Of a stretch of 64,000 bases of DNA, positions 10,377 to 20,852 are shown piece by piece (within the stretch, counting starts at the first letter, position 1; every line of letters begins with the position of its first letter). Source of the DNA: Buddleja alternifolia (lineage: Eukaryota; Streptophyta; Magnoliopsida; Lamiales; Scrophulariaceae); NCBI GenBank assembly GCA_019426215.1, contig CM033397.1, forward strand, positions 29,142,480-29,206,479, in the 5' to 3' direction. The translations under genes and the position numbers were made by a program. The notes under the pieces are model-generated. The model was not told where the DNA came from and ran no database searches. It saw nothing but the letters and a program-made list of their open reading frames with translations.

Positions 10377-12228
10377 TCAACGTTGGGGGGACACATGATC
10401 CCCCAAAGCTGTGATAGCCGTGCCATCAGACATTTCCATATCGGCTTCCTGGTGATCACTTTGGAATATAGAAAAGTCCTTTGCGATATTGCTTTGTTCT
10501 ATGTCATTATCTGAGTGTGTTTGCTCAGTTGAGTCCGGTGGCCGAGTATGGTGGCCAACCATGCCACCCGCTACCCCATTATCCGTCTCTATGTCTCTAA
10601 CTTGTGACAACTCAGAACTCGGGGGGAGGGGGTGTTTCATTACATAAACTAAACTATTAGACTGGTTGTGTTCGTTTGTTCCCTGTGAGGAGTGTGTGAT
10701 AGAACGTCCTGGTCCAATAGTTTTATTCGAAGTATCATATGTAACACTCTTTGCAATATTGGGTACCTTAGAGAGATCCACTATAAGATTAGGACTTCAA
10801 TTTTCTTTGCCTTGGTGCTTGTTATTTTCCGCCTAATTCTTTGGCTTTGCCTTGGTGTTTTTGTTTGTCACGGTTCCACTAGTTGAACCCCCAGCCATAT
10901 TGTTAACCTTCTCGATGGAAGTCTCCCCATCCAGAGCAGCCACATCTTGTAATATAGAAAAACGAGAACCACCCGTGTTCGATCCCATAGTTTTCCCCTG
11001 TACACGTTTATCTTTTGTTGCTTTTTCAGTATCTTTAGATGTAGTTCCTTGTACCCCAGCTTGAAAAACCATAGAAGGTGGGATAAACCCCTTATTCTTA
11101 GAAACTCATTCTCCATTCACCTTACTAGTCCCATTATGTATCTTTTTTGGTAGCCTACGTGGGCCATTGTGAGCGATCATCCACGACCCATAGGCGCTGC
11201 CATTCTAGTCCTCTACTGGTGTTTTGATATTCTGCTCCATCGCAGCTGGGTTTCCCTCACCAGTGTCATGAAATTCTGAATTCATGTCTTCGGTCTTATC
11301 AGCCATTAAGTCTGTCTTGCTGCAAGTTTCCTGTCGCTGACCATAGGACCCACATGAGAAGCAAATCATGTGAAATCCCTCATATTCAATACGCCGTTCA
11401 TCTCCATCCACTACAATCTCTGCTACCAACAACTTAGTCAAATATATCTCGACACATATACGAGCAAAACGGCCTCTGAGAGTTTCACAAGTGTGTTTAT
11501 CTATCTTAAGTATTGTTCCAATCTATGCTACCAAGCAGTATAGTGCTTCGTCAGTAAAATATTCCATGGGGAATGTCGGAATACGAACCCAAATTAGTGT
11601 ATGAGTGATCAGTGCATTAAAAGGATCAAAAGCTGGTTTCCACTTTTACACTGTCAAGCAGTGACCAGGTATCACCCACGGGCCTTTTGTTAACACACGG
11701 TCATATTGCTTCTTAGTGGCAAATCGAACCATATAGTAACCATTGCCGAGATTGGCTGGTTCAAACTCATCTTGAATCTGCTACAAAATCTTCATCTTGT
11801 TTTTCAGCGCAACGTACCCAATGGATCGCCCTAACACCTTAACAATTAGAGCTCTATGAAACAGAGCAAACATCTCAGTCAAGTCTTCTGTTGTGAATTG
11901 CAAAATATATTTTTCGCCGAGGATTGCAGCAGCTTTGTCCGCAAATCGACGTCGCTCCTCCGCCATGACAAGAACTTCTTCCTTCGTGTTGGCTTCATTA
12001 GCCTCATTGTAGAAGGATTTGCCTAATTTTTTAGCGTGCCAATTCTGACGAAGACGTCTAGAGTGCCAAACATTCTAATTTGGTGTTTGCACCGGATTCT
12101 CTTCAGTATCAAGAGACATCGCTGCATCCGATCCCATGTCCCTTGTCGAATCAGTTGATTTTTTGTCACCCGAGATCAATCGTTTGAATTTCTTGAAATT
12201 GCGTTCCTCCATAGCCCCCCCTGGCCGC
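10377..12228 (-). pseudogene. LINE ORF1 pseudogene, 3' part (DUF4283, zinc knuckle)
   Basis: After a short N-terminal stretch starting at the LTR insertion point come the DUF4283 blocks AEERRRFADKAAAILGEKY, NLGNGYYMVRFATKKQYDRV and TLIWVRIPTFPMEYFTDEAL. Then follow RGRFARICVEI and a zinc knuckle, CFSCGSYGQRQETC. The usual CX2CX4HX4C has Gln in place of His. A low-complexity tail rich in Ser, Thr and Asn ends at 10377. Stops follow MKIL, CLTV, CLVA and TPVED. ORF1 proteins bind element RNA. The first codons lie at 18507-18549 beyond the LTR element. Confidence 0.85.
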
Positions 12229-13200
12229 TGACACGAAAAATCCTTACGTGTATTAAACAGCAAGTGGACTGGTCGTGTGTAGTAATAAAGTGGACAATAA
12301 AGTCCGGGTTGTCGAACCTCAAGGACTTGTATTTTAGTTTATGATTTTAAAGCAATTGAAGAACTTAAACTAAAACAAGAATTAACTAAAATATTATGTA
12401 AGTAAGATATAAGAAACAAGATGTCGAAATCAAGATAGCTATGGAAAAGAGCAACTAAGACACATGTGTTGGCATAAATTAATCAATTTTCATTATAAAC
12501 ATGTTCTCATATTATTAGACTAATGTTGCTTTGGTGGAAAAAACCTTAAATAATTACTACCCGATTTCTCGGCTGTAATAATCCTATGATTAATTGATGG
12601 TTCTCTAGATATGTCTATCCGAGAATCTAACCAACAATCATGCATTCAAGTTCTAGAATTTCCCCGGATTAATCCGGCTAACTGCACCCGGGAATCTCTA
12701 CCTATCTCTAGGGGCAATTCCCTATTTTTTACGGATTATGTGATGATCCTCTTTGCACCTTAAATTAACTTCTCTCGAACGAATAATTTAAGCAATAAAT
12801 CATGCATATGGTAGCTAAGCATATGATGCATTCAAACAAGATCAAGACACAAAGCAACAATAGAATTAATATGAAAAACACAATTTATAACTCAATTATC
12901 ATAATTTAGCCTGAACATGGCCTTAGTTCGAAGAATCTATTTCATCATAAAAGATAAAAGATAGGAACTTAAATTAAGATTCATATTCATAGACAAAAAC
13001 AAATCTAAATCTAAGAAACTCCCTCGTATTTTTGATGGTTGAACTTCGATCTTCATCTCTTCCATGCTTCTTGATTTCTTCACCTTCAGAGGTTCTTGAT
13101 AATCTTCATAACTAATCTAAGGATGATGATAGGATGTGTTTAGGCTCCCCTAATGGGGAATGTGTTTTCAAGTGTGTTTGTAGGAGGGCATCCAATCCTT

Positions 13201-13208
13201 CTTTTATA
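13201..13208 (-). promoter_or_regulatory. TATA box in the 3' LTR
   Basis: On the minus strand the sequence is ggctataaaagaagg. The same motif occurs at 17750-17757 in the 5' LTR and at 60674-60681 in the related element, so it is a conserved promoter core. Confidence 0.65.
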
Positions 13209-13221
13209 GCCAAAAAAATTC

Positions 13222-13500
13222 ACCAACCAAGAACATGTGCTTCCATTCTCTTTTCTTTTCACCTACCATTCTCTTGCTTTTCATCTACCAAGAATGTGAA
13301 CTACCATTCTCTTGTTTTCCACCTACCATTCTCTTACTTTCCTCCTACCAAGAATGTGAACTACCATTCTCTTCTTTTCCATCTACCAAGAATGTGAACT
13401 ACCATTCTCTTGTTTTCCACCTACCATTCTCTTACTTTCCTCCTACCAAGAATGTGAACTACCATTCTCTTCCTTTCCATCTACCAAGAATGGGAGCTGC
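13222..13500 (-). repeat. Minisatellite within the LTR
   Basis: Units contain ctaccattctcttgttttcc, then acctaccattctcttacttt and ctaccaagaatgtgaa, with a basic period near 23-25 bp and a higher-order period near 60-110 bp. The same array is present at 17770-18050. It sits just downstream of the TATA box in the direction of transcription. ORFs of 87 and 102 aa here merely translate the repeat. Confidence 0.85.
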
Positions 13501-13957
13501 CACTTTCGTGTTTTCCAGCGCAGAGATAGTGTTTTATTCATAAAATTCTCCACAGACCTCCGAATTTGATGCTTCAAGTCCCCATGTGAAGATAAGACAT
13601 ACATCTACAACTTTGTAGAAGGACACTTCATCCAATTCTGTCTCTAAATATATCAAAATGACGTTCCAATGTGGAGGTTGTTTCTGATTTGGCGCCCAGG
13701 TGTGCGGAAATGGTACTAAAATATGATTTTGGCTAACTCCAGCTTGTTTCTTGCTTGTTTGGTCGCAGAGGTGTGAAACATCTTGGCCTAAACTTGTTTT
13801 ATACGTCCTTTTTCCACCCTTTATTCGATTGTATCCACTTAAGGCCTGAAATCACTTAATGCACGAATGAAACGCACAAGTGACAAAATCAAGCGATAAA
13901 TGAACCTAAAACATAAACGCAAAGGGGCTTAATAACACGTAGAAATGACTCCTATCA

Positions 13958-13972
13958 ACTCCCCCAAACTTA
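13958..13972 (-). other. Polypurine tract of the young gypsy element
   Basis: The minus strand reads taagtttgggggagt directly before the 3' LTR, the expected plus-strand primer position. The same wording follows the LTR at 61626 in the related copy. Confidence 0.75.
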
Positions 13973-15680
13973 TCAATTGCTCGACCTCGAGCAATAAAAG
14001 GTCTAGGGCACAAAAAACATCATCAACCAAAAGGAGAAAACAAAAACAACAAACGAACTCACTTTCGTGGAGTAAACGATTGTACTTAGAATGTGCAACA
14101 AGCCTTTAAACCTTTGAGTTACCTCAAAGGATGAGTTATAATCTCGTGAGGGTTTGCAGACGATATACCCACAAAATCTAACAAACTTTCAATCTCAACC
14201 AGATGATTACATCTCAACATAATTAACAAGAATAAATGGCACAAAATCATCCTTTTACAACTCACAAATATATATACATATCAACTACTTTTGCTCATGT
14301 GACACCAATACAGGAAAAGACTCCATAGGGTGTAGTGAAAATAAATCTAAGGTATTATAATCGAGAGGCATCCTTACCAAATTTTGGACATTAATCCCAT
14401 ATCTATCAACTTTATGATCGAACACAAAGCATAAGAATCATAGAAAATCTCATAGCCATTTAAATTTCATTATCTCAAACATTCAAACTTTCAATTCATA
14501 TAAAACTTTCCAATTAACTTCATTAAGACTAGATCATGTGCAATGTTTTATTCCATTAGGCTTTCTATGGCACCCATGTAACAAGCTTTAGATCAATGAC
14601 TCCCAAACTAGATAGTTTTGGGGCATTAAGTGTAAAGACACTCCGAAGGATTTAATCACTCGAGTGTCAAAGGCCACGAAATAAAACTAGATCTTTTAAA
14701 CAATTCGCTTCTTTTTGGCTTGAGCTTAGCTCAAATTAGCATAATAGTACAGTATATAGGCATGAAACTTTTCACCTCCAGTACATATTAGCCTGACCAC
14801 TTGTGGTCATACCAAACTTAAACCTTTTTAATTCATTGTTTAGCATAAAAAAATTACTACTCAACTTATAACCTTATGAAAAATCTAAGTTAATTTTTCC
14901 GGGAAAAACTCCTTAAGTGTCTCAAGATGGTTATCCTCTCAACTCCTCTACCCTCGATTTATTGTGCAATGTGAATCATCTAAGAAATCAATCCTAGTAT
15001 AGGATCTCCATGAGCCATTTCAAAGATATATATGTTCATTTAAATTCAAATTATTTCAAAAAATCATGTCATTTTTACAAGTTAATCAATTTAAATGCAT
15101 CAATTGGAAGGACTAAAAAAAAAAAATCATGCTTGATTTTCTCAACATAAACACATATAAACATGATAGCATACAAATTCCCCCAAACTTGAGCTAAACG
15201 AGGTACACATGACATGACAAAAATAGCAAACACATGGTGATCAATCATATGAATGTATTAAAACCACAAAGTACTACCCACATATTACTCCCCCAAACTT
15301 AAACTCAACATTGTCCCCAATGTTGTCTCACATAAACACATGCAAAAGGTATAAGAGTACTTATAATCAAGGATTGTTGAAAAACAATCCTTCATCACAA
15401 ATATGTTCCAAATCAAACCCATCTCATCAAAATAGGCCTCTCAAAACAACGGGGAATTGCTACTATAACAGGTTCAACATACTTATCAAACAAACCATCA
15501 AACATATGAAAACACATGCCAAAAGTGCATGCTTAGACAAAACAAATAAAACGAAAAGCAAAAACAAACAAATAAAGCAAAAAAAAAAAAAAAGAAAAGA
15601 AAAGAAAACTCACAAAGCTTGGGTTGCCTCCTAAGAAGCGCTCTTTTAAAGTCACTAGCTTGACTTTATGTAAGATATTG
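13973..15680 (-). other. Non-coding interior of the young gypsy element
   Basis: This 1.7-kb AT-rich stretch has no credible ORF. It is conserved in order and wording with 61640-63270 (for example cgacctcgagcaata and ttggcttgagc). Such long non-coding interiors are typical of large retrotransposon derivatives that use enzymes from other elements. Confidence 0.7.
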
Positions 15681-15682
15681 GA

Positions 15683-16642
15683 TCAAGGCGGTTTATGTAT
15701 GAATGCCTTATTCGTTCTCCAATCCACTATTGAGTATCGCTTCAACCTTTTGCCCTTTGTAGTGAAGATTGACCAATTATTTGTGCTACATATCCTAGGG
15801 TTAGACCAAGCAATCATCCACTCACGAGTTTTTTTATGGTCCCTCAATACCTCTATTACCTTTTCTTCCTCATGCTCCGGATGGTGGTGCAGATTTTTCT
15901 CCAAGCTAGAGATAATGTCTCGTTTTTCTTCAACAATCACCTTGACATATTTCAGCTCCATCATGTATGGATGTTGAAGATTATTGACTCGTTTTTCATG
16001 AAAGTGCTCAACACTAAAAGGATCAAAAACATCAATGTGTAAAGACAAATCAAAATCAATTAGATGCTCAAAAACCTCATAGTTATCGAAATTAACCATG
16101 TCATCTCCTACATTCAATAACAACTTACCATCGTCGGCATCAAATACCGATTTACCTGTGGCTAGGGAAGAAAGTAAAGAAATGTCAACACCCTCAGAAG
16201 GGATAGGAGTCGAATGCTCATCGTTGGAGGAATCTGCTTTCGAATTTTCAAACTTCATTTCATTCAACGTCACGGTGTTGAATTTCTCCTTTTGATCTAT
16301 CTTAGTGGTACCAAGCAATGCCCATGGTACTTTCTCAGATATGTCGCTCGTTAGTTGCTTGAGTTGATGATTCATCTCCTTCATTTCCCGCTGTGCGTCC
16401 TTCATCATAAAGTGGAGCTCTCCAATGGTGTTATCAAGTTGTTCCTCCGGAGTAGGAATTCTTTCTTGGTAATGTTGTGGAAAGAACCCTTGTGCATAAC
16501 ACGCTTCAATGACGCTTTGCAGCCATAATTGATTCTCCGGTAGTGTCATATCAGGAAAATTGCTATCCTTTGCGAATTGAATGACGCTTTGCAGCCATAA
16601 TTGATTCTCCGGAAGGGTTATATCTGGAAAATTTCGAGCCAT
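15683..16642 (-). CDS. Retrotransposon ORF with PR-RT linker-like fragments (319 aa)
   Basis: An uninterrupted 319-residue frame begins about 110 bp after the primer-binding site. Residues 1-50 hold a direct duplication of PDxTLPENQLWLQSVI, from a roughly 66-bp DNA repeat. A coiled-coil stretch with AQREMKEMNHQLKQL follows. Around residues 165-210, KSVFDADDGKLLLNVGDD and FDLSLHIDVFDPF resemble the segment just after the protease in plant gypsy polyproteins. VIEVLRDHKKTREWMIAW resembles the start of RT (LRxHKKAIGWTIADI). No catalytic motif of either enzyme remains. The frame is shared with the second family copy at 63.3-64.0 kb. Function is unknown: it could be packaged element protein or a relic. 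Confidence 0.7.
   Translation of the reverse strand: MARNFPDITLPENQLWLQSVIQFAKDSNFPDMTLPENQLWLQSVIEACYAQGFFPQHYQERIPTPEEQLDNTIGELHFMMKDAQREMKEMNHQLKQLTSDISEKVPWALLGTTKIDQKEKFNTVTLNEMKFENSKADSSNDEHSTPIPSEGVDISLLSSLATGKSVFDADDGKLLLNVGDDMVNFDNYEVFEHLIDFDLSLHIDVFDPFSVEHFHEKRVNNLQHPYMMELKYVKVIVEEKRDIISSLEKNLHHHPEHEEEKVIEVLRDHKKTREWMIAWSNPRICSTNNWSIFTTKGKRLKRYSIVDWRTNKAFIHKPP
16508..16635 (-). repeat. 66-bp in-frame tandem duplication in the ORF N-terminus
   Basis: The segment containing gacgctttgcagccataatt and gattctccgg occurs twice with a few differences. It adds 22 codons without a frameshift. Confidence 0.85.
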
Positions 16643-16754
16643 TGCGAGCTAAGAGTGTAAGAAAAAAATAAAAATAATAATAATAATAAAATTTAATAAA
16701 AATAAAATAAATACTTAAAACTTGCAATAAAATCAAAAACTAAAATTAAACAAG

Positions 16755-16772
16755 TCCCCGACAACGGCGCCA
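16755..16772 (-). other. Primer-binding site, tRNA-Asp
   Basis: On the plus strand tccccgacaacggcgcca equals the 3' end of plant tRNA-Asp including CCA, with one mismatch. It is separated from the LTR (TGACACG at 16779) by six bases, aaaact. Confidence 0.85.
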
Positions 16773-16778
16773 AAAACT

Positions 16779-18506
16779 TGACACGAAAAATCCTTACGTG
16801 TATTAAACAGCAAGTGGACTGGTCGTGTGTAGTAATAAAGTGGACAATAAAGTCCGGGTTGTCGAACCTCAAGGACTTGTATTTTAGTTTATGATTTTAA
16901 AGCAATTGAAGAACTTAAACTAAAACAAGAATTAACTAAAATATTATGTAAGTAAGATATAAGAAACAAGATGTCGAAATCAAGATAGCTATGAAAAGAG
17001 CAACTAAGACACATGTGTTGGCATAAATTAATCAATTTTCATTATAAACATGTTCTCATATTATTAGACTAATGTTGCTTTGGTGGAAAAAACCTTAAAT
17101 AATTACTACCCGATTTCTCGGCTGTAATAATCCTATGATTAATTGATGGTTCTCTAGATATGTCTATCCGAGAATCTAACCAACAATCATGCATTCAAGT
17201 TCTAGAATTTCCCCGGATTAATCTGGCTAACTGCACCCGGGAATCTCTACCTATCTCTAGGGGCAATTCCCTATTTTTTACGGATTATGTGATGATCCTC
17301 TTTGCACCTTAAATTAACTTCTCTCGAACGAATAATTTAAGCAATAAATCATGCATATGGTAGCTAAGCATATGATGCATTCAAACAAGATCAAGACACA
17401 AAGCAACAATAGAATTAATATGAAAAACACAATTTATAACTCAATTATCATAATTTAGCCTCAACATGGCCTTAGTTCGAAGAATCTATTTCATCATAAA
17501 AGATAAAAGATAGGAACTTAAATTAAGATTCATATTCATAGACAAAAACAAATCTAAATCTAAGAAACTCCCTCGTATTTTTTATGGTTGAACTTCGATC
17601 TTCATCTCTTCCATGCTTCTTGATTTCTTCACCTTCAAAGGTTCTTGATAATCTTCATAACTAATCTAAGGATGATGATAGGATGTGTTTAGGCTCCCCT
17701 AATGGGGAATGTGTTTTCAAGTGTGTTTGTAGGAGGGCATCCAATCCTTCTTTTATAGCCAAAAAAATTCACCAACCAAGAACATGTGCTTCCATTCTCT
17801 TTTCTTTTCACCTACCATTCTCTTGCTTTCCATCTACCAAGAATGTGAACTACCATTCTCTTGTTTTCCACCTACCATTCTCTTACTTTCCTCCTACCAA
17901 GAATGTGAACTACCATTCTCTTCTTTTCCATCTACCAAGAATGTGAACTACCATTCTCTTGTTTTCCACCTACCATTCTCTTACTTTTCTCCTACCAAGA
18001 ATGTGAACTACCATTCTCTTCCTTTCCATCTACCAAGAATGGGAGCTGCCACTTTCGTGTTTTCCAGCGCAGAGATAGTGTTTTATTCATAAAATTCTCC
18101 ACAGACCTCCGAATTTGATGCTTCAAGTCCCCATGTGAAGATAAGACATACATCTACAACTTTGTAGAAGGACACTTCATCCAATTCTGTCTCTAAATAT
18201 ATCAAAATGACGTTCCAATGTGGAGGTTGTTTCTGATTTGGCGCCCAGGTGTGCGGAAATGGTACTAAAATATGATTTTGGCTAACTCCAGCTTGTTTCT
18301 TGCTTGTTTGGTCGTAGAGGTGTGAAACATCTTGGCCTAAACTTGTTTTATACGTCCTTTTTCCACCCTTTATTCGATTGTATCCACTTAAGGCCTGAAA
18401 TCACTTAATGCACGAATTAAACGCACAAGTGACAAAATCAAGCGATAAATTAACCTAAAACATAAACGCAAAAGGGCTTAATAACACGTAGAAATGACTC
18501 CTATCA
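16779..18506 (-). repeat. 5' LTR of the young gypsy element
   Basis: The same boundaries (TGACACG to CTATCA) and internal features are seen as in 12229-13957, including the TATA box at 17750-17757 and the minisatellite at 17770-18050. The few differences are single-base changes or one-base gaps. Confidence 0.92.
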
Positions 18507-18549
18507 GCCGCCCCACCGGCGGTGGTATGTTCGAGTCGTCCGTGGCCAT
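18507..18549 (-). pseudogene. LINE ORF1, N-terminal piece across the LTR insertion
   Basis: An ATG at 18549 (minus strand) opens a frame that stays in phase with ORF1 at 12228 once the LTR element and one copy of its 5-bp target duplication are removed. The 14 or so residues here are Asp- and Pro-rich. This places the LTR insertion about 40 bp inside ORF1. Confidence 0.8.
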
Positions 18550-18658
18550 GAATTAAAAGTAGCGAAACCCTAGGTTGAGAATCGCCAATTTGGAGAGAAA
18601 CTGAAGCGGTTATTCGCACTTTGAGTTTTTTTCTTTTTTTTTAAAATGGCGCATATTC
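18550..18658 (-). other. LINE 5' UTR
   Basis: This short stretch between the ORF1 start and the target duplication includes a 16-bp T-rich run at about 18627-18642. No recognised internal promoter motif is seen. Confidence 0.55.
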
Positions 18659-18672
18659 GACAAAGTTCTATT
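18659..18672. repeat. LINE target-site duplication, copy 2
   Basis: gacaaagttctatt marks the 5' end of the LINE. Host DNA continues with ttagattagggagtgcag. Confidence 0.7.
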
Positions 18673-18713
18673 TTAGATTAGGGAGTGCAGAGTATAAAAA
18701 TTTGAGTAGAAAC

Positions 18714-19428
18714 CTATGATGCACGGATACTCCTAAAATTCACGAAATGCAGTGTCGGACACTTGGGGGACACGAATACGCTTCGGACACGATTCGGATA
18801 CGTGTCCGACACGCCACATGGCGTGCCCGACAATTAAATTCGAAAAAAATAAAGGGACACGGGTGTCGGACACGGCTATACCAGTGTCCGACACGTTTAG
18901 GACACGGCGGTGTCTTTTTTAACATTTCCAAATCATTGAGGAGCTGAAATTGTAAATTCTTCCTAATTAAAACAAAAGGGGCGGATGATGATGCCATTTA
19001 GAAAGGCAAAAAAAAAAGGTAAAGGTAGAAAGATGATGCTCATAAGAAATTGTAATGATGATGATGTCCCATTTGATTTAAATAAAGTAGGCAATTAGGC
19101 ATGTATTAATTTATTATGTTGTATTTAAAGGACTTGAATTTAGAAACTTGAATTAGGATATTGAGCGTTTAATTATTATGTTGTTTAAATTTTGTTTAAA
19201 AATTGAAGGTGTGTCTGAAGCTTGTATTTGTGAAACTTTTAAAAAAATTTAAGTTATTATTTTGTTTCACTTGGTACATTATTAATGTTTAAATGTTTAT
19301 GTATGTATTATATAATAATATATATTATTAATTATTATACATAGCCGTGTCGTATCCTAAAATTTTTGAAAATTCGTGTCGCCGTGTCCGTATCCCCGTG
19401 TCTCTGTGTCCGTATCCGTGCAACCTAC
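18714..19428. mobile_element. hAT-like non-autonomous transposon (715 bp)
   Basis: A perfect 8-bp target duplication gtagaaac (18706-18713 and 19429-19436) flanks termini ctatgatgcacggatac and its inverted counterpart gtaggttgcacggatac, which agree at 14 of 17 positions. The ends are crowded with short copies of gtgtccg and cggacac, resembling subterminal transposase-binding repeats. The centre is AT-rich without a transposase ORF. Host sequence rejoins as gtagaaactgattc. Confidence 0.8.
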
Positions 19429-19436
19429 GTAGAAAC

Positions 19437-19814
19437 TGATTCAAAAATTGGATCTTTGATTGGGGACTTTTGGCCTAAAACTCGAATAAATAAAATACAT
19501 GACGCACAGCGTTGGCCGCGTGGGACCGTGGAATTTGAGATTTGAATTTCCAGGAATACGCTTCTCCCCTGTCTTTATCACATTTTTGTCCTTTAAAAAA
19601 TTGAGGTGTGGGGAGTGGGGTACATTCTGATAGACTCTTGAGGGATTCTTTCCTTTTTCTTTTTCTCATTACATTCAAAAAGGTCTGAGAGTTGGATTCA
19701 TTTTGTTCGAGGAAAATATGAGGAAATTTGCTTTTTATTTTTATATTTCATGTATTTTTACTTTTTATATTTCATGTATTCATTAATAAAATTCTAGATG
19801 CAAACGGAATATCA
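19437..19814. other. Host spacer including duplicated block, copy 1
   Basis: From about 19645, ctttttctcattacattcaa and neighbouring wording match 23715-23853. The two blocks mark the left ends of two tandem units that each contain an S-protein homolog. Confidence 0.6.
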
Positions 19815-19965
19815 GGCCATGTTTGTTTATATTTATGAGTAAATCTTCAAAAAGAAATTTGAGGAATGTGTAAAATATTATATGTATTTGTGTAAAAATA
19901 ATTTAACGTTGGTTGTGATTGTTTGTTTTTCTAGAAAAAGGATGGAAGTATTATAATGGGGGTTA

Positions 19966-20095
19966 TTAAAGGCACTCCAACTCCTCTTTTATTTCATTAA
20001 ATAGATCAAAATGCCATTCATTGTTGAATACAAAATTATTGAAGACAAATATATTATTTCTATTAAAGATTGTAATGAAGCATTGTGCTTACCTT
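19966..20095 (+). repeat. Long inverted repeat, left arm
   Basis: Left arm of a nested TIR element. Wording such as actccaactcctctttta and atagatcaaaatgcc is mirrored at 21372-21522 with scattered mismatches. The arms are about 130-150 bp and 1.3 kb apart. Confidence 0.65.
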
Positions 20096-20538
20096 TTTTG
20101 TTTTTTTCTTCTTTTTGGTTACAGGTTCTTTTTGGCTTTTTGGTCTTTTCTTTAGTAGATGAAATACGTTTAAAACGCAGTGATAAAAAATATATATTCA
20201 ACTAATAATAGTATTAATATGATTAAATTTTGATGATATTTTAAATTATTATAAAACTAAATAACTCAACAAGCAAAATATTTAATTTTTAATATAAAGA
20301 TTTCATTAACAGACTAAAAGGAAACAACTGCAGAACATGCAGAACTCCACATTCAAAATAGACATAAAACTAACAGCTAATTAAACGAGTATGTTAGTGC
20401 AAACTATACTAACTACATTAACATCAAGCAACACATTGAACAAAGTCTAACTTTTATTTTTAAAAATCAAATGCAAATAGAAAAAAGAGTTAAGAAATAC
20501 AAAAGAAATAAAATTATCATTAATTGCATTATCAATTG

Positions 20539-20852
20539 TAGGAGTACAACTGAAGTCGAGCTGGCTCGAGCTCAAGTTCTTTGTTGAGTTGTGTTCAAGC
20601 TTTCTTATATGTTCGAGATGTCAAGAACCGGCTCGCGATCTTCATAAATTTTAAAATATTGTGGATTTTAATTATATTACGTATTCATATTAATAATTAA
20701 TATATTTTTTTGTAGCACTCGAGCTTGAGCTTGAGCTTGAGCTCGAACGCTGAAAACTAGGCTTGTCGAGCTCGACATTGTATACTTGAGCTCGAGCTCG
20801 AGCTAGTAAATTTTATACAAACTCGACTCGACTTGGATTGTTTACACCCCTA
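20539..20852. mobile_element. hAT MITE with Leu/Ser-like cgagctt repeats (314 bp)
   Basis: It starts taggagtac and ends gtttacacccct(a), the inverse of the taggggtgtaaac terminus common in plant hAT MITEs. The flanks atcaattg (20531-20538) and atcaatgg (20853-20860) are an 8-bp target duplication with one mismatch. Subterminal arrays of gcttgagctcgag occur near both ends. Confidence 0.8.

Larger units (their letters stand above)
12229..13957 (-). repeat. 3' LTR of the young gypsy element
   Basis: On the plus strand it starts TGACACGAAAAATCC and ends GACTCCTATCA. It is almost identical to 16779-18506. It carries a TATA box (13201-13208) and a minisatellite (13222-13500). Confidence 0.92.
12229..18506 (-). 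mobile_element. Non-autonomous Ty3/gypsy element, tRNA-Asp primed
   Basis: Near-identical direct repeats of about 1.73 kb flank 2.8 kb of interior. The flanks gccgc (12224-12228) and gccgc (18507-18511) are a perfect 5-bp target duplication. The primer-binding site at 16755-16772 matches the tRNA-Asp 3' end, as in Athila-like plant gypsy elements. The polypurine tract lies at 13958-13972. The interior encodes one ORF (15683-16642) but no RT, RNase H or integrase. The LTRs differ at only a handful of positions, so this is the youngest large insertion in the window. Orientation is minus: the 5' LTR is at the high coordinate. Confidence 0.93.
6057..18658 (-). mobile_element. Plant L1-type LINE, interrupted by two later insertions
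   Basis: Reading on the minus strand, the order is a short 5' UTR, ORF1 (DUF4283 plus zinc knuckle), then ORF2 with apurinic endonuclease, reverse transcriptase, zf-RVT and RNase H, then a 3' UTR and an A-rich tail (plus-strand T run near 6057-6075). The flanks gacaaagttttactttt (6043) and gacaaagttctatttta (18659) agree at 14 of 17 positions and fit a target-site duplication. Without the LTR element (12229-18506) and the MITE (7070-7219) the LINE is about 6.2 kb, normal for plant L1 elements. Many stops and frameshifts make it inactive. Confidence 0.88.

Noticed and set aside
10692..11064. Plus-strand ORFs of 64-70 aa
   Set aside because: They are shadows of the minus-strand LINE ORF1, whose frame matches a known protein family.
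13134..13543. Two overlapping ORFs of 87 and 102 aa repeated at 17683-18092
   Set aside because: They only translate the LTR minisatellite (HLPFSYFPPTKNVNYHSL-type repeats) and lie on the strand opposite to element transcription.
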